From Parietaria judaica (taxonomy: Eukaryota > Streptophyta > Magnoliopsida > Rosales > Urticaceae): DNA of 64,000 nucleotides. Where the stretch lies: positions 11,646,056-11,710,055 of the forward strand of contig OX940868.1 in assembly GCA_954871525.1 (NCBI GenBank), in the 5' to 3' direction. Both the position numbers and the translations under genes were made by a program. Under the pieces are notes generated by a model that ran no database searches, was not told where the DNA came from, and worked only from the letters and a program-made list of their open reading frames with translations. Below, piece after piece: positions 25,397 to 37,249 of the stretch (the first letter of the stretch is position 1; each line of letters opens with the position of its first letter).

Positions 25397-26225
25397 TAGG
25401 GCTGAAACCAGAACCGGGAACCGGGAATTTGACTATTTTTTATCCCTGTCCCGGAAAAATCGGGACACGGTTTTCTGTCCCAGTTTTGGTTTTGGTTCTG
25501 AAAAGTCCTTGTTTTTTATTTAAATCAGAACCAGGACCGGGACCAGGAAAGCAATTAAAATCCCGATTTTTTTAGGACCAAAATTTGGGACAAAATCCGG
25601 GACAAAATCCAAGATAGCAACATGAAAATTACCAAATCCGAGTAAATAAAAAATGTAAAATACCAAATCCGAGTAAATCCAAAACGTAAAATACCAAATC
25701 CGAATACAAAAGCAAAATACAAAATAAACAAATGCAAGATCCGAGTTCACGTCGTGAACTTAACAATACCAAATTCAAATCTAAGTGCAAAAAAACGAGT
25801 CTAAAATGCTAAATAGTAAATACTGAGTACAAACAAATTATTATTTTTTATAGCAAAACAACATATAAGAAATGACGTGTTAAATAAAATACCGTGTAAT
25901 GGCTGAAAAATAAATTACATGTTAAAATAATGGGCTGAAAAAATAAAATAATAGATGAAGAACATAATAGTAAACGACTTAAAAGAAATGACATGCTAAA
26001 AAACGACAAACTTATAACAAAATGACATAAAACCGGAACCGGGACAAGAAAACTGGGAATTTCATATTTTGAATTGGTTTTGGTTTTGGTTTTTCAAACC
26101 GGAACCGGGACGTCCCTTTTTAGGTTATACTAAAAAGAAAAAACTGATTTTTTGCCAAAAACGGTTCGGTACCGGGACCAGAACCGGGACAAAACCGGGA
26201 ACCGAGTACAAAATTTTCACCCCTA
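25397..26225 (+). mobile_element. hAT-type non-autonomous element, 829 bp, CCGGGAC-rich ends
   Basis: The ends TAGGGCTGAAA and (reverse) TAGGGGTGAAA match in 10 of 11 bases. The 8-bp flanks GTGTTTAC (25389-25396) and GTTTTTAC (26226-26233) differ by one base, as expected for an aged hAT target duplication. Both subterminal regions hold many CCGGGAC/GTCCCGG motifs, likely binding sites of the missing transposase; the middle has short tandem repeats of the type AAAATACCAAATCCGAGT. No transposase ORF is present. Confidence 0.8.
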
Positions 26226-26233
26226 GTTTTTAC

Positions 26234-28379
26234 AATGTGTCTGTAACAGATTTAAACGTGTAAATAGAACTAAGAAAGATTAATTTTCATATATGTACAA
26301 AAGAAAAAATTGGAGATCTGGGAAATTGTAGAGCAAGAGAAACCTTGTACTCTGTAATACTTGAGAGAAGAGAAATGTTTTGCACGTGAAGAATTTCTGG
26401 TCTTATGCTTAGTTTTGTGATTTTCAAGCTCAATCTGTTTGTTTGTTTGTTTTTTGTTTTTTTTTTATTAACTATCTGTTATAGCAATTGATGTGATAAA
26501 TTGATTATATATGTATCAATCTATTCTTAACGTTGTCTCACCATCCGACAATATCTTCACACTATTTATTGGATTTTTCTCGTCACAAGTGTTCCAACGA
26601 TAATTTTTCTATAAGTTAATTAAATATTTAGAATTAAAGTTATGAAATTTGGAATTTGTATAAGAAAAAAAATATAAATTTAAAAAAATGAAGAGAAAGA
26701 TGAGCTTGCAGGAAGGGAGAGGAGACGGAGAGAGGAATGATATTTGAGGGAAAATGGTAAAAAGAATAAGTAAAGAATAAATTAAAGGCTAAATGACTGC
26801 ATATATACTCATAATCTTATTCAAACATAGTTGTTATATTCTCAATTTTCGTTGAGTTTTTTACATATTTGTTGGGTGATAAAGATTTACATATTTGAGT
26901 TCGTCATCGTCTTCAATGTGTATTGAAGTCGATGATTTAGCCTATGTATCTTAGGAAAAAGAGGGTCTTGTTGTTTCCAACACCGGGCAGGAACCGAATT
27001 TGCTTCAAGGAGAGCGTCGTTGGCTCAGTTTCTCTACTATTATATTCAAATTCTTTTATCTATATGGTTCTTTCTTCAGTTAATTTGTGGTAGATCCGTT
27101 GATTCCGGAACTTGAGGTCAATCAGCTATTGTTGAAGCTCGGAGCTTAGTTTCTAGGAAAAACTGTGTATAACAACTAAGACCCGGGACTAAATTAGCTA
27201 GTTAGGAAATATGCTTTCTTATTTTTAATGTATTCTCTCTTATGCATGTCCTATTATCTTTCTTAGATTATTAAAACCAGTATTTTCTTTATCGAAATTA
27301 ATTTGCATATTTCTTGACAGAACAGAAGGAAGCCAAACTTTTGTAGCCTTAATCTAATTTCAATCTTCGAATATATTTCCATGTAGACAAAACTATGAAA
27401 ATTAAAAATGACCTAGATATACACACTTGGAAAAAAGAATAATTCCTTGCACATAATTAGTGCATTGTCATAGTCCTTACCTCGTAGAAGTGATTAATAC
27501 GTAATATTCCCTCTTATGCCCTTGATTTCTCTCAAGGTTAACTACGCTGGACCACATTTCCCCAATAAAAGGAAAATAGAAAATAATATGTTTGCCTAAA
27601 CTAATATTATTTCTGTCCATTTTCTCATTTAAAAGTGTAAACATTTATATTTCAAGGGTTATTCGTGTCACAAATATCAAAAGTGTATGTCTATAACGTG
27701 GAAAAAAAAAAGTACTTGTCTATAACGTGGAAAAAAAAAAAAACGAAAGATGAGTATTTAACGGCTATATTTCAAACACTTTTAATATTTGTGGCGCTAA
27801 TATCCCATATTTTTAAACGTGACATTTCGCCTGCAGGTACTAATTTAGAGTGAGAATCCATTTTCTCTGGAATTTGCTTCATTACTATGATTTATGTATA
27901 TGGACATTTTATTTAGTATGTTATATAAATATATTGGTGAATATCTTGAATGACAGAATAGCAAATTGATGTCAGCTCAATCTATAGAACAAATTCTTGT
28001 TGATATGCGATGGCAAATTCGCGGATCGAAGTGGACCAAAAAAATACTAATTGGCTTGTGTGTTTTTAGCTATGTCTGTTATAGTATAAAATTGGAATCT
28101 TTATAATAACAAAGAATAATATTCGTATCCTCAACCAATAGTCAATTTGCTGCCCGAAATCGATTTTCGGATGGCTAACAAAACCCGAATTTTAAGTTTT
28201 TACCCGCATATTTTGATACATAAAATAAAATAAAATAATACTAATAATTCATGAAGACATGAGACATCAAAAACTGGCTCGTGGTCGTGGCATCATCTGA
28301 AAGTGTCGCCCGGCCTTGGAATCGCTATTGAGCAGCGACACGACAAATCTGAAGCATAAAGGTCCAAAGATCTTCCGGG
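26234..28379. other. intergenic, unassigned
   Basis: AT-rich sequence. I see no gene, tRNA or clear repeat boundaries, only a short duplicated GTCTATAACGTGGAAAAAA motif at about 27690-27745. Confidence 0.45.
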
Positions 28380-28881
28380 CAGGCCCTGCCCTCAGGCAAC
28401 TTCTTGTAAGTTGTAACAATAAACATAGACTGATTTTAGTTTTCATTTCTTATTATATAATTTGAATGATGCTTAGGTTTTTAAATTTAATATAAATTAA
28501 ACTTATCTTCGTATATGTGTGTATTTCTTTGCTCACAAGATATGAAAAAAAATGTGATAGATAATGTGAATATGGTATATCTATAATTCTATTTCTTACC
28601 AACAAATACAATAGTATTCCGATTGTATAAAGATAATCTTATAAAATCTACCTAATATGTAATACATGTTTTTTATGGTTATAAATTAATCTATAAAAAA
28701 AATTAATTACATCTTAATAAAGCCTCGCATTTATTTTAATAAATTACATACAAAACTTTAAAATTTCAAATTTAAAATATACTACTATTTAAGGAAAAAA
28801 ATTGTTTGATAATATAATATATATAGGGGCCTCCAAATGTAGTATCGCCTAGGGCCCCCGGGATGTTATGGCCGGCCCTGC
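28380..28881 (+). mobile_element. possible hAT-like MITE, GGGCCGGCCC type
   Basis: The left edge GGGCAGGCCCTGCCCTCAGG and the right edge (reverse: CAGGGCCGGCCATAACATCC, then GGGGGCCC) are of the type seen in hAT-derived plant elements. Similar words (GCAGCGACACGACA / GCAGCGACACAACA) lie outside both ends, about 580 bp apart. Boundaries and target duplication are uncertain. Confidence 0.4.
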
Positions 28882-30119
28882 TTCTGGGATCCATGCTCTA
28901 TGTCTGGAGATGGAGCAGCGACACAACATTTTTTTTTTACTCTGGCTTGATCTTTCAAGTTTTGTACAAAAATACAACTGAAATAGACCAAAGTCTTTGA
29001 TGTCGAAACTTTTACAAAATGACAAAATGGTTTTAAAAAAAAAAAACATGTAAATAAGGAGAACAAAAAAAAAAAATACCATATGAACCTGGTAAAGCAT
29101 TGGAGAATCGAGATTATAAGGAAACAAAATAAAAAAACATTAGGAAAAGAAAAGAAAATAAAAAAGCAAACATGTAGAATCGAGTACTTACAAACGTTAC
29201 GTCAATTTATAAGGAAACATGTAAACCTTAGAAAAATATTGAGGAAAAAAAGAAAAGAAAAAAGAAACAATACATATAATAATATAATATAATATGTATT
29301 GATGAACAACATTAATTCATGATCAAATCTGTACCAAACGACACTAATAACTAAAAACGCCAACAAAAATAGAAAACTACCCAAAACAGTAAAAAAAAAC
29401 TTTAAAAAAATGACGGCAAAAATACCCATCCTTTGATAAACGTGTCTCCCGTCTACCCAATCTTTAAAATTGGCAGCATAAATACCCAGCATGCGTCGAC
29501 CGTGACTTTGGCATGAAACCGTTATTTTTTCCTTTAACATTCGCCATGTGGCCATTAGCAACAACAATACCCAAACTTTTTAAAAAAAATGAATTTATAT
29601 TTTTTATTTACTTGATTAGTGATAATTACTTGAATTCCAAATAAATAGAATAACACAAAAGTTAGTCAAAACATCAATTGATTTCTTTATGTGCTTGTAT
29701 AGGCTACATTTGTTGATAAACGTTTTATTATTATGAGTAATTTTAAACATAGCATTACACAAAAGTCGATTATGATATTAATTATCAATTGTATATTAAT
29801 TTTCTTGGAGAAACAAATTCGCCGACTAAACTTAATCATGAATAAAATAATTACATACTTAATTTAAGGTTGACAGTCTAACATCAAACAAAAACCTAAT
29901 CATATTGTTTTTGTTACATTTGACTATCTATATATAGCATGACATCTCAAAGAAATATTATATAATATGTATATATATATATGTGTGAAACTCTTAGCGC
30001 ATATATTATCAAGTTATGACCATTACTTATATTTTTGTATGTCTTTTTATGGTCGGAACATATTTTATTTTGTTATCAGGAATACTTTTAGAGACGTTAA
30101 TTAGCTAAGTTAATATCTT
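28882..30119. other. intergenic, unassigned
   Basis: AT-rich. Around 29400-29580 there is a block with repeated AATACCCA-type words of the same flavour as 335-617, perhaps decayed MULE DNA. No gene was recognised. Confidence 0.45.
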
Positions 30120-30124
30120 CACAT

Positions 30125-30596
30125 TGTAGTAATAGTAATAAGCTGCCTTCAAAAAAAAAAATAAGCTTGACCACATGGCTTGTATAACTTGTTATGCAAG
30201 TTGCTCTATTTAATTATTGATGGATAATGCAACTTGTTATGCAAGTTGTTATATGCAACTTGTTATTCATGGATAATGTAGTAATATGCAACTTGTTATG
30301 CAAGTTGCTCTATTTACTTGCCTATAAAGTATAATAGGGTTAATATGGTAATTTTCTAGCATGTTTTTTTGGCTATATAAAGAGTCATGAAGTGTTGTAT
30401 TTGATTCACTCCCACTTCAAGTAATAAACCGACATCTTCTACTCATTATCTTTTGCTTCACACACTTATATATATGCATATATTTATACAGTTTGAGAAA
30501 GAGAGATAAGTGGTGGTTTTTTGTTGTCGTTTGAGCCAAATTCCTCCGAGAGTATTGTGGGTGTTTTTCGGCCACGATCAATATCCCAAACCAACA
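30125..30596 (+). repeat. 5' LTR of copia element 1
   Basis: Begins TG and ends CA. Compared with the 3' LTR it contains about 30 extra bases just inside the start (a second GTAATAAGCT followed by GCCTTC and an A-run). The U3 part has three inverted GCAACTTG...CAAGTTGC type motifs, and a TATA box (TATATAAA) at 30374-30381. Confidence 0.93.
30374..30381 (+). promoter_or_regulatory. LTR TATA box
   Basis: TATATAAA in the 5' LTR, also present in the 3' LTR, in the usual position between U3 repeats and R. Confidence 0.6.
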
Positions 30597-30599
30597 TTT

Positions 30600-30611
30600 A
30601 GTATCAGAGCG
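30600..30611 (+). other. primer binding site, tRNA-Met type
   Basis: AGTATCAGAGCG closely follows the 5' LTR; the consensus of plant copia PBS is TGGTATCAGAGC, complementary to initiator tRNA-Met. Here the first bases have changed. Confidence 0.8.
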
Positions 30612-30727
30612 GGGTTATCAGTATTGTCGAGTCTCTTGAAATTCTTAGTATGCTCTGTGGTTGCGGTTCTGACTGATCTTCCACATCAGAAACGATTTCT
30701 TGAGATTTTACAGTACGAGTTCCCTTT

Positions 30728-31930
30728 ATGCCGAAATACATGGAGTCGTCAAGCAAATCAACCGGAGGACACGTGACGCTACAGTACCCGATGCTCACGA
30801 AGAGCAACTACGCGGTGTGGGCGCTGAAGATGCGAGTAAACCTGCAGGCTCAAGGAGTCTGGGAGGCTGTAGAAGGCGGAGATGTCGAAGCACACAAGGA
30901 TAGGATGGCTCTCGCCGCGATCTATCAGGGAGTTCCGGAAGATATCCTTCTCAGGATCGGCGAGAAGGATTCCGCAAAGAAGGCGTGGGAGACGTTGCGG
31001 ACGATGAACATGGGCGCAGAACGCGTCAGACAAGCCAAGGTTCAAACCTTGAAGAGCGAGTTCGAGGTTCTCCGTATGAAAGACGGTGAATCCGTGGACG
31101 AGTTCGCTATGAAGTTGTCATCTCTTGCAACGGGTATCCGCTCACTAGGCGAACCGGTGGACGAGACCACCGTGGTCAAGAAATTCTTGAGATCTGTAAC
31201 TCACAGATACATGCAGATCGTGACGTCGATCGAGCAGTTCGGCGACCTCAAGACTATGTCAGTCGAGGAGGTTGTCGGTCGTCTTAAAGTCCACGAGGAG
31301 AGACTTCGGGGCTATGGCGACAGAGATGAGGAGAAACACCTCATGCTCATGCATGAATAATGGAAGGCTAAGCAGAAGTGGAACCAGCGAGAAGGTTCTT
31401 CTTCAAGCTCGTCGAGTCGCAACGGATACGGTAACAAAAGTCGTGGACGTGGCAGAGGCCGAGGTCGAGGACGTGGTCGCGACCAGCGTGGTCGAGGCAG
31501 TAGCACTCCCCGCCAAGACGGCGCCACCCGCAAGGACAAGAGCACAGTGAAGTGCTATAATTGTCAGAAGTATGGTCACTACGCAAATGAGTTTCATACT
31601 AAGAACCGCGACGAAGAAGCGAATCTGGTGAGATTCGATGACGACGAGCACGCACTTATGTTCGCCAAGGAGATGGTGGATTTAAGTGGCGACGAGCACG
31701 ACGACCAGGATGTGGTCGACGAGACACACGTCGAGCAGGAACGCGTCGACGTAGTACTTGACGACCAGGTATCCAACGAGGAGGTACCTGACAACCAAGT
31801 ACTGAGCCGAGTGGACGAGCTGATGATGGCAGAGAAGCCCAGATCGACCAGGAAGAACGACGAGCAAACCAGGAAGGTGATGCTCAATGAAGATAAGGTT
31901 GTCGCCAACCTACTCGCAGATGGCGAATAG
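30728..31930 (+). pseudogene. copia element 1 gag, interrupted
   Basis: Gag forms the particle that packages element RNA. The first part (30728-31360, 210 codons) matches the plant copia gag domain (LTKSNYAVWALKMRVNL at the start, then a helical region). A TAA at 31358 stops it; the same frame goes on through a basic Arg-Gly-rich stretch and a CCHC zinc knuckle at 31553-31600, C-YN-C-QKYG-H-YANE-F, in which the last cysteine is Phe. An acidic Asp/Glu/Val-rich linker follows to a TAG at 31928. Loss of the knuckle cysteine and the stops mean Gag is not functional. Confidence 0.88.
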
Positions 31931-34900
31931 AATGTCTATACCGACATTTAGTATTTAGACAATGGAGCCAGCAACCACATGACGGGTCATCGAGCGAAGT
32001 TTGAAGAGCTCGACGAGAAGATCACAGGAAACGTGAAGTTCGGCGATGGTTCCATCGTCGACATCAAAGGCAGAGGGTCCATCCTGTTCAAGTGCAAGAA
32101 TGGGGACCAGCGCCTATTAACCGAAGTCTACTACATACCGAAGCTGAAGAGTAACATCATCAGCTTAGGACAAATGACGGAGATCGGTCTCACAGTGATC
32201 CTATCCGGAGAGTTCCTAAAAATGTGGAACAGCGACGGTGTGCTATTGATGAAGGTGAAAATATCACCAAGCCGGCTGTACAAGATCAACTTGGTGGTAG
32301 ATCAACCGATCTGTTTGATGGCGTCGATCGCAGACCCAGTATGGCTATGGCATGCGAGACTTGGGCACGTGAATTTTCACGCACTCAAGATGATAGGCGA
32401 CAATGAGATGGCCTTTGGGGTACCAAAGATTGAACACCCGGACCAGCTGTGTGATTGCTGCATGGTCGCGAAACAGGCAGGAGTGCCATTTCCGATCAAG
32501 ACCAAGTTCCGAGCAGAGCGACCCCTCCAACTGGTGCACGCTGACCTGTGTGGTCCAATCAGCCCAGCAACCCTAGCCGGCAACAAGTACTTCTTTTTGC
32601 TTGTTGATGATTACAGTCGCTGGATGTGGGTGTACACGCTCAAAGAGAAGGCAGAAGCATTTGAAGTCTTCAAGAAGTTCAAGCGGCTCGTGGAGAACCA
32701 GTCAGGACATAGGCTGAAGACTTTGCGAACAGACCGTGGAGGAGAGTTCACGTCTGAGAAGTTCGCCGAGTACTGCGGAGAAGAAGGTGTAGAGCGACAC
32801 CTCATCGCACTATACACGCCCCAGCAGAACGGCGTGGCAGAGAGACAGAATCGAACCGTCATGGACACTGCAACGAGCTTGTTGAAAAGCATGGACGTTC
32901 CAGCGAACTTCTGGGGAGAAGCAGTACGTCACGCGGTTTACTTGCTAAACCGCTTGCCGACGAAGGCGCTAGGAGAGCGCACCCCTTACCATGCATGGAA
33001 AGGGAAGAAACCTCATCTGGAACATTTAAAGGTGTTTGGGTGCACCGCACATGTGAAGAGTGTGGGACCACACCTCAAGAAGCTCGATGATCGGAGTCAA
33101 GCGATGATGTACCTTGGCGCCGAAGAAGGAAGCAAGGCACACAGATTTTACGACCCCCGACGCGGCAAAGTGCATGTGAGCAGAGACGCCGTGTTCGAAG
33201 AAGAAAAGAAGTGGGTTTGGCGCGACGAGAACAGAGAGCCTGAACAGAGCTCGGTGGAGTTCATCCTCGAAGACGAAGAGGCGGTCGATCAGGTTGAGGG
33301 AGAAAGTCCCTTCCAGGGGCTAGCAACGCCCAGCTCGACGGAAACCAGTTCGTCTGGAACCAGTTCACCTCCAGGCTCGCCCAACCCAGGATCAGGAATG
33401 AGCACCCCAATCCCACTGACAGCTAGTTCGGGAGGAACCAGCTCGGGAGACTCTTCAATCAAGGACGGACCAAGAGGGTTCCGTACCCTGTCTGACGTCT
33501 ACGAAAAAGCCCAGGAGTTTGATTTGAGCCCATAAGAGCTCTTGCTGGTGAGCACTGAGGAACCAGCTAGCTATCGGGAGGCAGCCACGGAGAAAGAATG
33601 GCAAGAAGCGATGAAACGAGAGTTAGAGTCCATTGAGAAGAATCAGACGTGGGAGCTAGTCGACCTTCCAAAAGGTCACAAATCCATTGGTTTTAAGCTT
33701 AAGAAGGACTCAGAAGGAAAGGTCCTCAAGCACAAGGCCAGACTGGTCGCAAAGGGCTACGTGCAGAAGCAAGTAGTAGATTTCGAGGAAGTTTTCGCTC
33801 CAGTAGCCAGACTCGACACGGTCAGGCTGATCCTAGCGCTCGCTGCTCACCGAGGCTGGAAAATCCATCACCTGGACGTCAAATCGGCTTTCCTGAATGG
33901 TGAACTCGAGGAAGAAGTCTACGTTTCTCAGCCGGAAGGCTTCGTCGACAAGACTACAGAGCACAAGGTGTACAAGTTGTCAAAAGCTCTTTACGGGCTG
34001 CGCCAAGCACCTTGTGCATGGAACACTCTACTTGAGAGGAGTATGAAGAGTCTTGGTTTCAAGAAGTGTTCCCAGGAGCAGGCAGTCTACACGAGGAACT
34101 CAGGAGAGGAGGCCCTCATCGTCGGTGTGTACGTCGACGACCTGATCGTTACTGGATCTAGTGCAGAAGGCATTGATGGATTCAAGAAGCAGATGATGAA
34201 AGAGTTCGAGATGAACGACCTCGGACTGCTCTCGTACTACCTCGGCATCGAGGTCGATCAGAAGAAGGAATTGTCACGCTCAAGCAGACGGCTTACGCGA
34301 AGAAAATTCTGCAGCAATTCAAGATGGCGGATTGCAACCCGAGCAAGTATCCGATGGAACCAAAGATTAAAACTCGGGAAAGACACAGATGGAAAACCAG
34401 TGGGTCCCACAGAGTATAGGCGTGTCGTCGGGTGTCTCAGGTACTTAACCCACACTCGACCTGACATCTCATATGCAGTTGGCATGGTGAGTCATCACAT
34501 GGAGAAGCCTACCAGTATACACCAACAGGCTGTGAAACACATCCTTCGTTACGTAAAGGGAACGACGAGCTACGGGATCCAGTACGGAAAAGGAAGTGGA
34601 GTTGAAGAACTAGTCGGTTTTACCGATAGTGATTTAGCCGGTGATGTCGATGACAGAAAGAGTACAGGAGGTATGACATTTTATCTCAACGGGAATTTGA
34701 TCACCTGGCAGTCTCAGAAGCAGAGAATTGTGGCCCTATCGTCCTGTGAGGCCGAGTTCATGGCAGTGACCGCAGCGGCGTGTCAAGCTTTGTGGCTCAT
34801 AAACTTATTGAGCGAAGTGACTGGAGCTGAGCAGAAGCCAGTGACTCTCTACGTCGACAACAAGTCCGCAATTGCGCTGATGAAAAATCCAGTATTTCAT

Positions 34901-35086
34901 GGACGCAGCAAGCATATCGACACTCGCTTTCACTTTATTCGCGAGTGTGTTGAGAACCGAAAGATCATCGTGGAATTCGTCAGCACCAGAGAGCAACGAG
35001 CTGACATTCTCACCAAGGCTCTAGCAAGAGTCAAGTTCACGGAGATGCGAGAGTTGCTCGGCGTGAAGAACTTCGAGCCTAGTTAA
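31931..35086 (+). pseudogene. copia element 1 pol: protease, integrase, RT, RNase H
   Basis: The frame continues from gag. TAG at 31949 stands just before the protease motif LDNGASNHMTG. Integrase follows: the HHCC zinc finger (about 32349-32463) and a DDE core (VHADLCG, RTDRGGEF, QQNGVAERQNR). A TAA at 33533 separates it from RT, which has [10 protein letters not shown] and the YVDD box ([10 protein letters not shown]). A few codons normally found between KSIG and FKLKKD seem missing. At about 34268 one base is lost and at about 34375 one base is gained, so some 36 residues between RT and RNase H are read out of frame and then restored. RNase H ends KALARVKF at 35086. With these breaks it is not expected to be autonomous. 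Confidence 0.92.
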
Positions 35087-35092
35087 GCTTAC

Positions 35093-35101
35093 GAGGGAGA
35101 A
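35093..35101 (+). other. polypurine tract of copia element 1
   Basis: GAGGGAGAA immediately before the 3' LTR; primes plus-strand DNA. Confidence 0.75.
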
Positions 35102-35543
35102 TGTAGTAATAAGCTTGACCACATGGCTTGTATAACTTGTTATGCAAGTTGCTCTATTTAATTATTGATGGATAATGCAACTTGTTATGCAAGTTGTTAT
35201 ATGCAACTTGTTATTCATGGATAATGTAGTAATATGCAACTTGTTATGCAAGTTGCTCTATTTACTTGCCTATCAAGTATAATAGGGTTAATATGGTAAT
35301 TTTCTAGCATGTTTTTTGGCTATATAAAGAGCCATGAAGTGTTGTATTTGATTCACTCTTACTTCAAGTAATAAACCGACATCTCCTACTCATTATCTTT
35401 TGCTTCACACACTTATATATATGCATATATTTATACAGTTTGAGAAAGAGAGATAAGTGGTGGTTTTTTGTTGTCGTTTGAGCCAAATTCCTCCGAGAAT
35501 ATTGTGGGTGTTTTTCGGCAACGATCAATATCCCAAACCAACA
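35102..35543 (+). repeat. 3' LTR of copia element 1
   Basis: 442 bp, TG to CA, about 98% like the 5' LTR by eye; lacks the 30-bp insertion. Confidence 0.93.
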
Positions 35544-35548
35544 CACAT

Positions 35549-36520
35549 TGCTTCAATTTCTAAGTATGAACCCATTAATATTTTCACCATTACCATTTTC
35601 TCTATACTTAGAATTAAAATGTTATAATAAATTTAAACAAAAGCAATAGGAATAAAAGAAAGTACAGGCACAAAACAACAAAATATACAGATAAAGGAAA
35701 AATATATATAAAGAAATTCGAAAACGACAGTACAGGCACAAACGACAAAATATTATAATAAATTCGTACTGGAACGACAGGTGAACTAGGAACGACAAAT
35801 TAAGATTATAATTTATAAGACAATAACAGCATTGAAATTAAAACGACAAGAATATTGATCAACTAAAACAACTGTAAAATGATCCATGAATAATAAACAT
35901 GACAAGAAAAGAGCGAAAACAACTTCATGCGAATAAAATAATAAAAATTGAAAAGTTCTGAATTAGGATAATTGCCTAATATGTTAATTATTTTTAGGGA
36001 CATAAATTTATCGTTTTTTTAAGGCCACGATTCCAAATATGATATATCCATTACTATTTTATCGTAAATTAAATTTATCTATTCATAATTAAAGTCTCAT
36101 TAATACCAAAAAAGCGTAAAGAAAACTGAACCATTATAGAAGTGACGCGTAATTTCAAACTTTAACAATGCATATCAAATTCTGTTAAATCAAATAAAAA
36201 AGAAAATAAAATTTAAAGAGAAGTACTACTGTGTCTGTGAATATTAAACACTTCCACATGAGAAGTAGAACTGTGTCTGTGAATATTAAACACTTTCACA
36301 ATAAATAATAATAAAAATTAAACTATATCATCATAAAAATTAAAATACTAAATATTTATGCTGCTTTTAAGTTCTAGGACAAATAAGAGAAATAGGCAAA
36401 TGCCTGGGGAGATTCTTAAAACCGCATCTAGATTCTTCCAACATTAAATTATTTGTACAGACAAGATGTTCCGAAATTTTTGTACAATTGTCAAATTATA
36501 TCTAAATCAAAGTTAGTAGA
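35549..36520. other. intergenic, with small repeats
   Basis: AT-rich DNA rich in AACGACA words. At 36233-36300 a 45-bp unit (CTGTGTCTGTGAATATTAAA...) is tandemly duplicated. No gene was recognised. Confidence 0.5.
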
Positions 36521-37130
36521 AAGGTTCTAATTTCTAAATATCGATATCGATGTCGTTTCTCACTTTTCATTTTACGGATATATCGCTTGCCGATATCGAT
36601 GGATAAATATGAAAAAAAATGAATATATCGCTGGCCGATAATATTGCATAAATTTCACGGTATATATCGGTTGCCTATCGAAATATCGACGGATATTCCA
36701 GAAAATAGTTTTAGTATTTCAATCATATTTTTATATAGTTTCTAAATTACTAATTTATAAATATGACATATATTTATAGCCTAGAAAACACATTCATAAA
36801 TTATAATATGACACAAACATATAGCAGAAAAGTCATAACTCATAACATAATGCCACCATAATATAAAATAAGTTAGGTATCATAATAAAATCATAGAGTA
36901 CGAACTTAGAGTACGAAATATGAATATAAATACGGAACAAAGTTCTAAATGCCAATATCGATGTCTTTTCGCACTCGTCATTTTACAGATATATCGCTTG
37001 CCGATAGATAAATTAAATAGGAAGAAATGGATATTATCGATTTCCTGTCGTTTTGCACTTCTCATTTTTTTAGCTCGTTTTTGATATATCGACAGACATA
37101 TCTTGATATTTACAACCTTCCTTAATAGTA
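36521..37130 (+). repeat. dispersed CGATATCG-rich repeat, copies 2 and 3
   Basis: Two related blocks (36521-36720 and 36937-37125) with TATCGATGTCGTTTC/TATCGATGTCTTTTC, CATTTTAC(G/A)GATATATCGC and further CGATATCG words. They match 232-320. The edges GGTTCTAA and (reverse) GGAAGGTTGTAAAT suggest decayed hAT-type ends like the CAAGGTTCAACTT TIR at 40633, whose interior is also rich in ATCGATAATCCG words. Inference: old members of one MITE family. Confidence 0.5.
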
Positions 37131-37249
37131 AGGTTAATTTAATTTTACCTATAACTAAAGGTAAATCGACAATTGCCATAAACTATCTCAAACACAAGAG
37201 TTTGACCATTTTCAAATGTTCAAACTCTGCAAATAACACCCATTATTTG

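Larger units (their letters stand above)
30125..35543 (+). mobile_element. Ty1/copia LTR retrotransposon 1, complete length
   Basis: The element is 5.4 kb with two LTRs (30125-30596 and 35102-35543) and a perfect 5-bp target duplication CACAT (30120-30124 and 35544-35548). Gene order is gag, protease, integrase, reverse transcriptase, RNase H, which defines copia. LTRs differ by about seven substitutions, a one-base indel and a 30-bp insertion in the left LTR, so the insertion is fairly recent. Gag-pol lies in one frame but carries four stops and a compensated frameshift, so it cannot make a full polyprotein. Confidence 0.95.
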
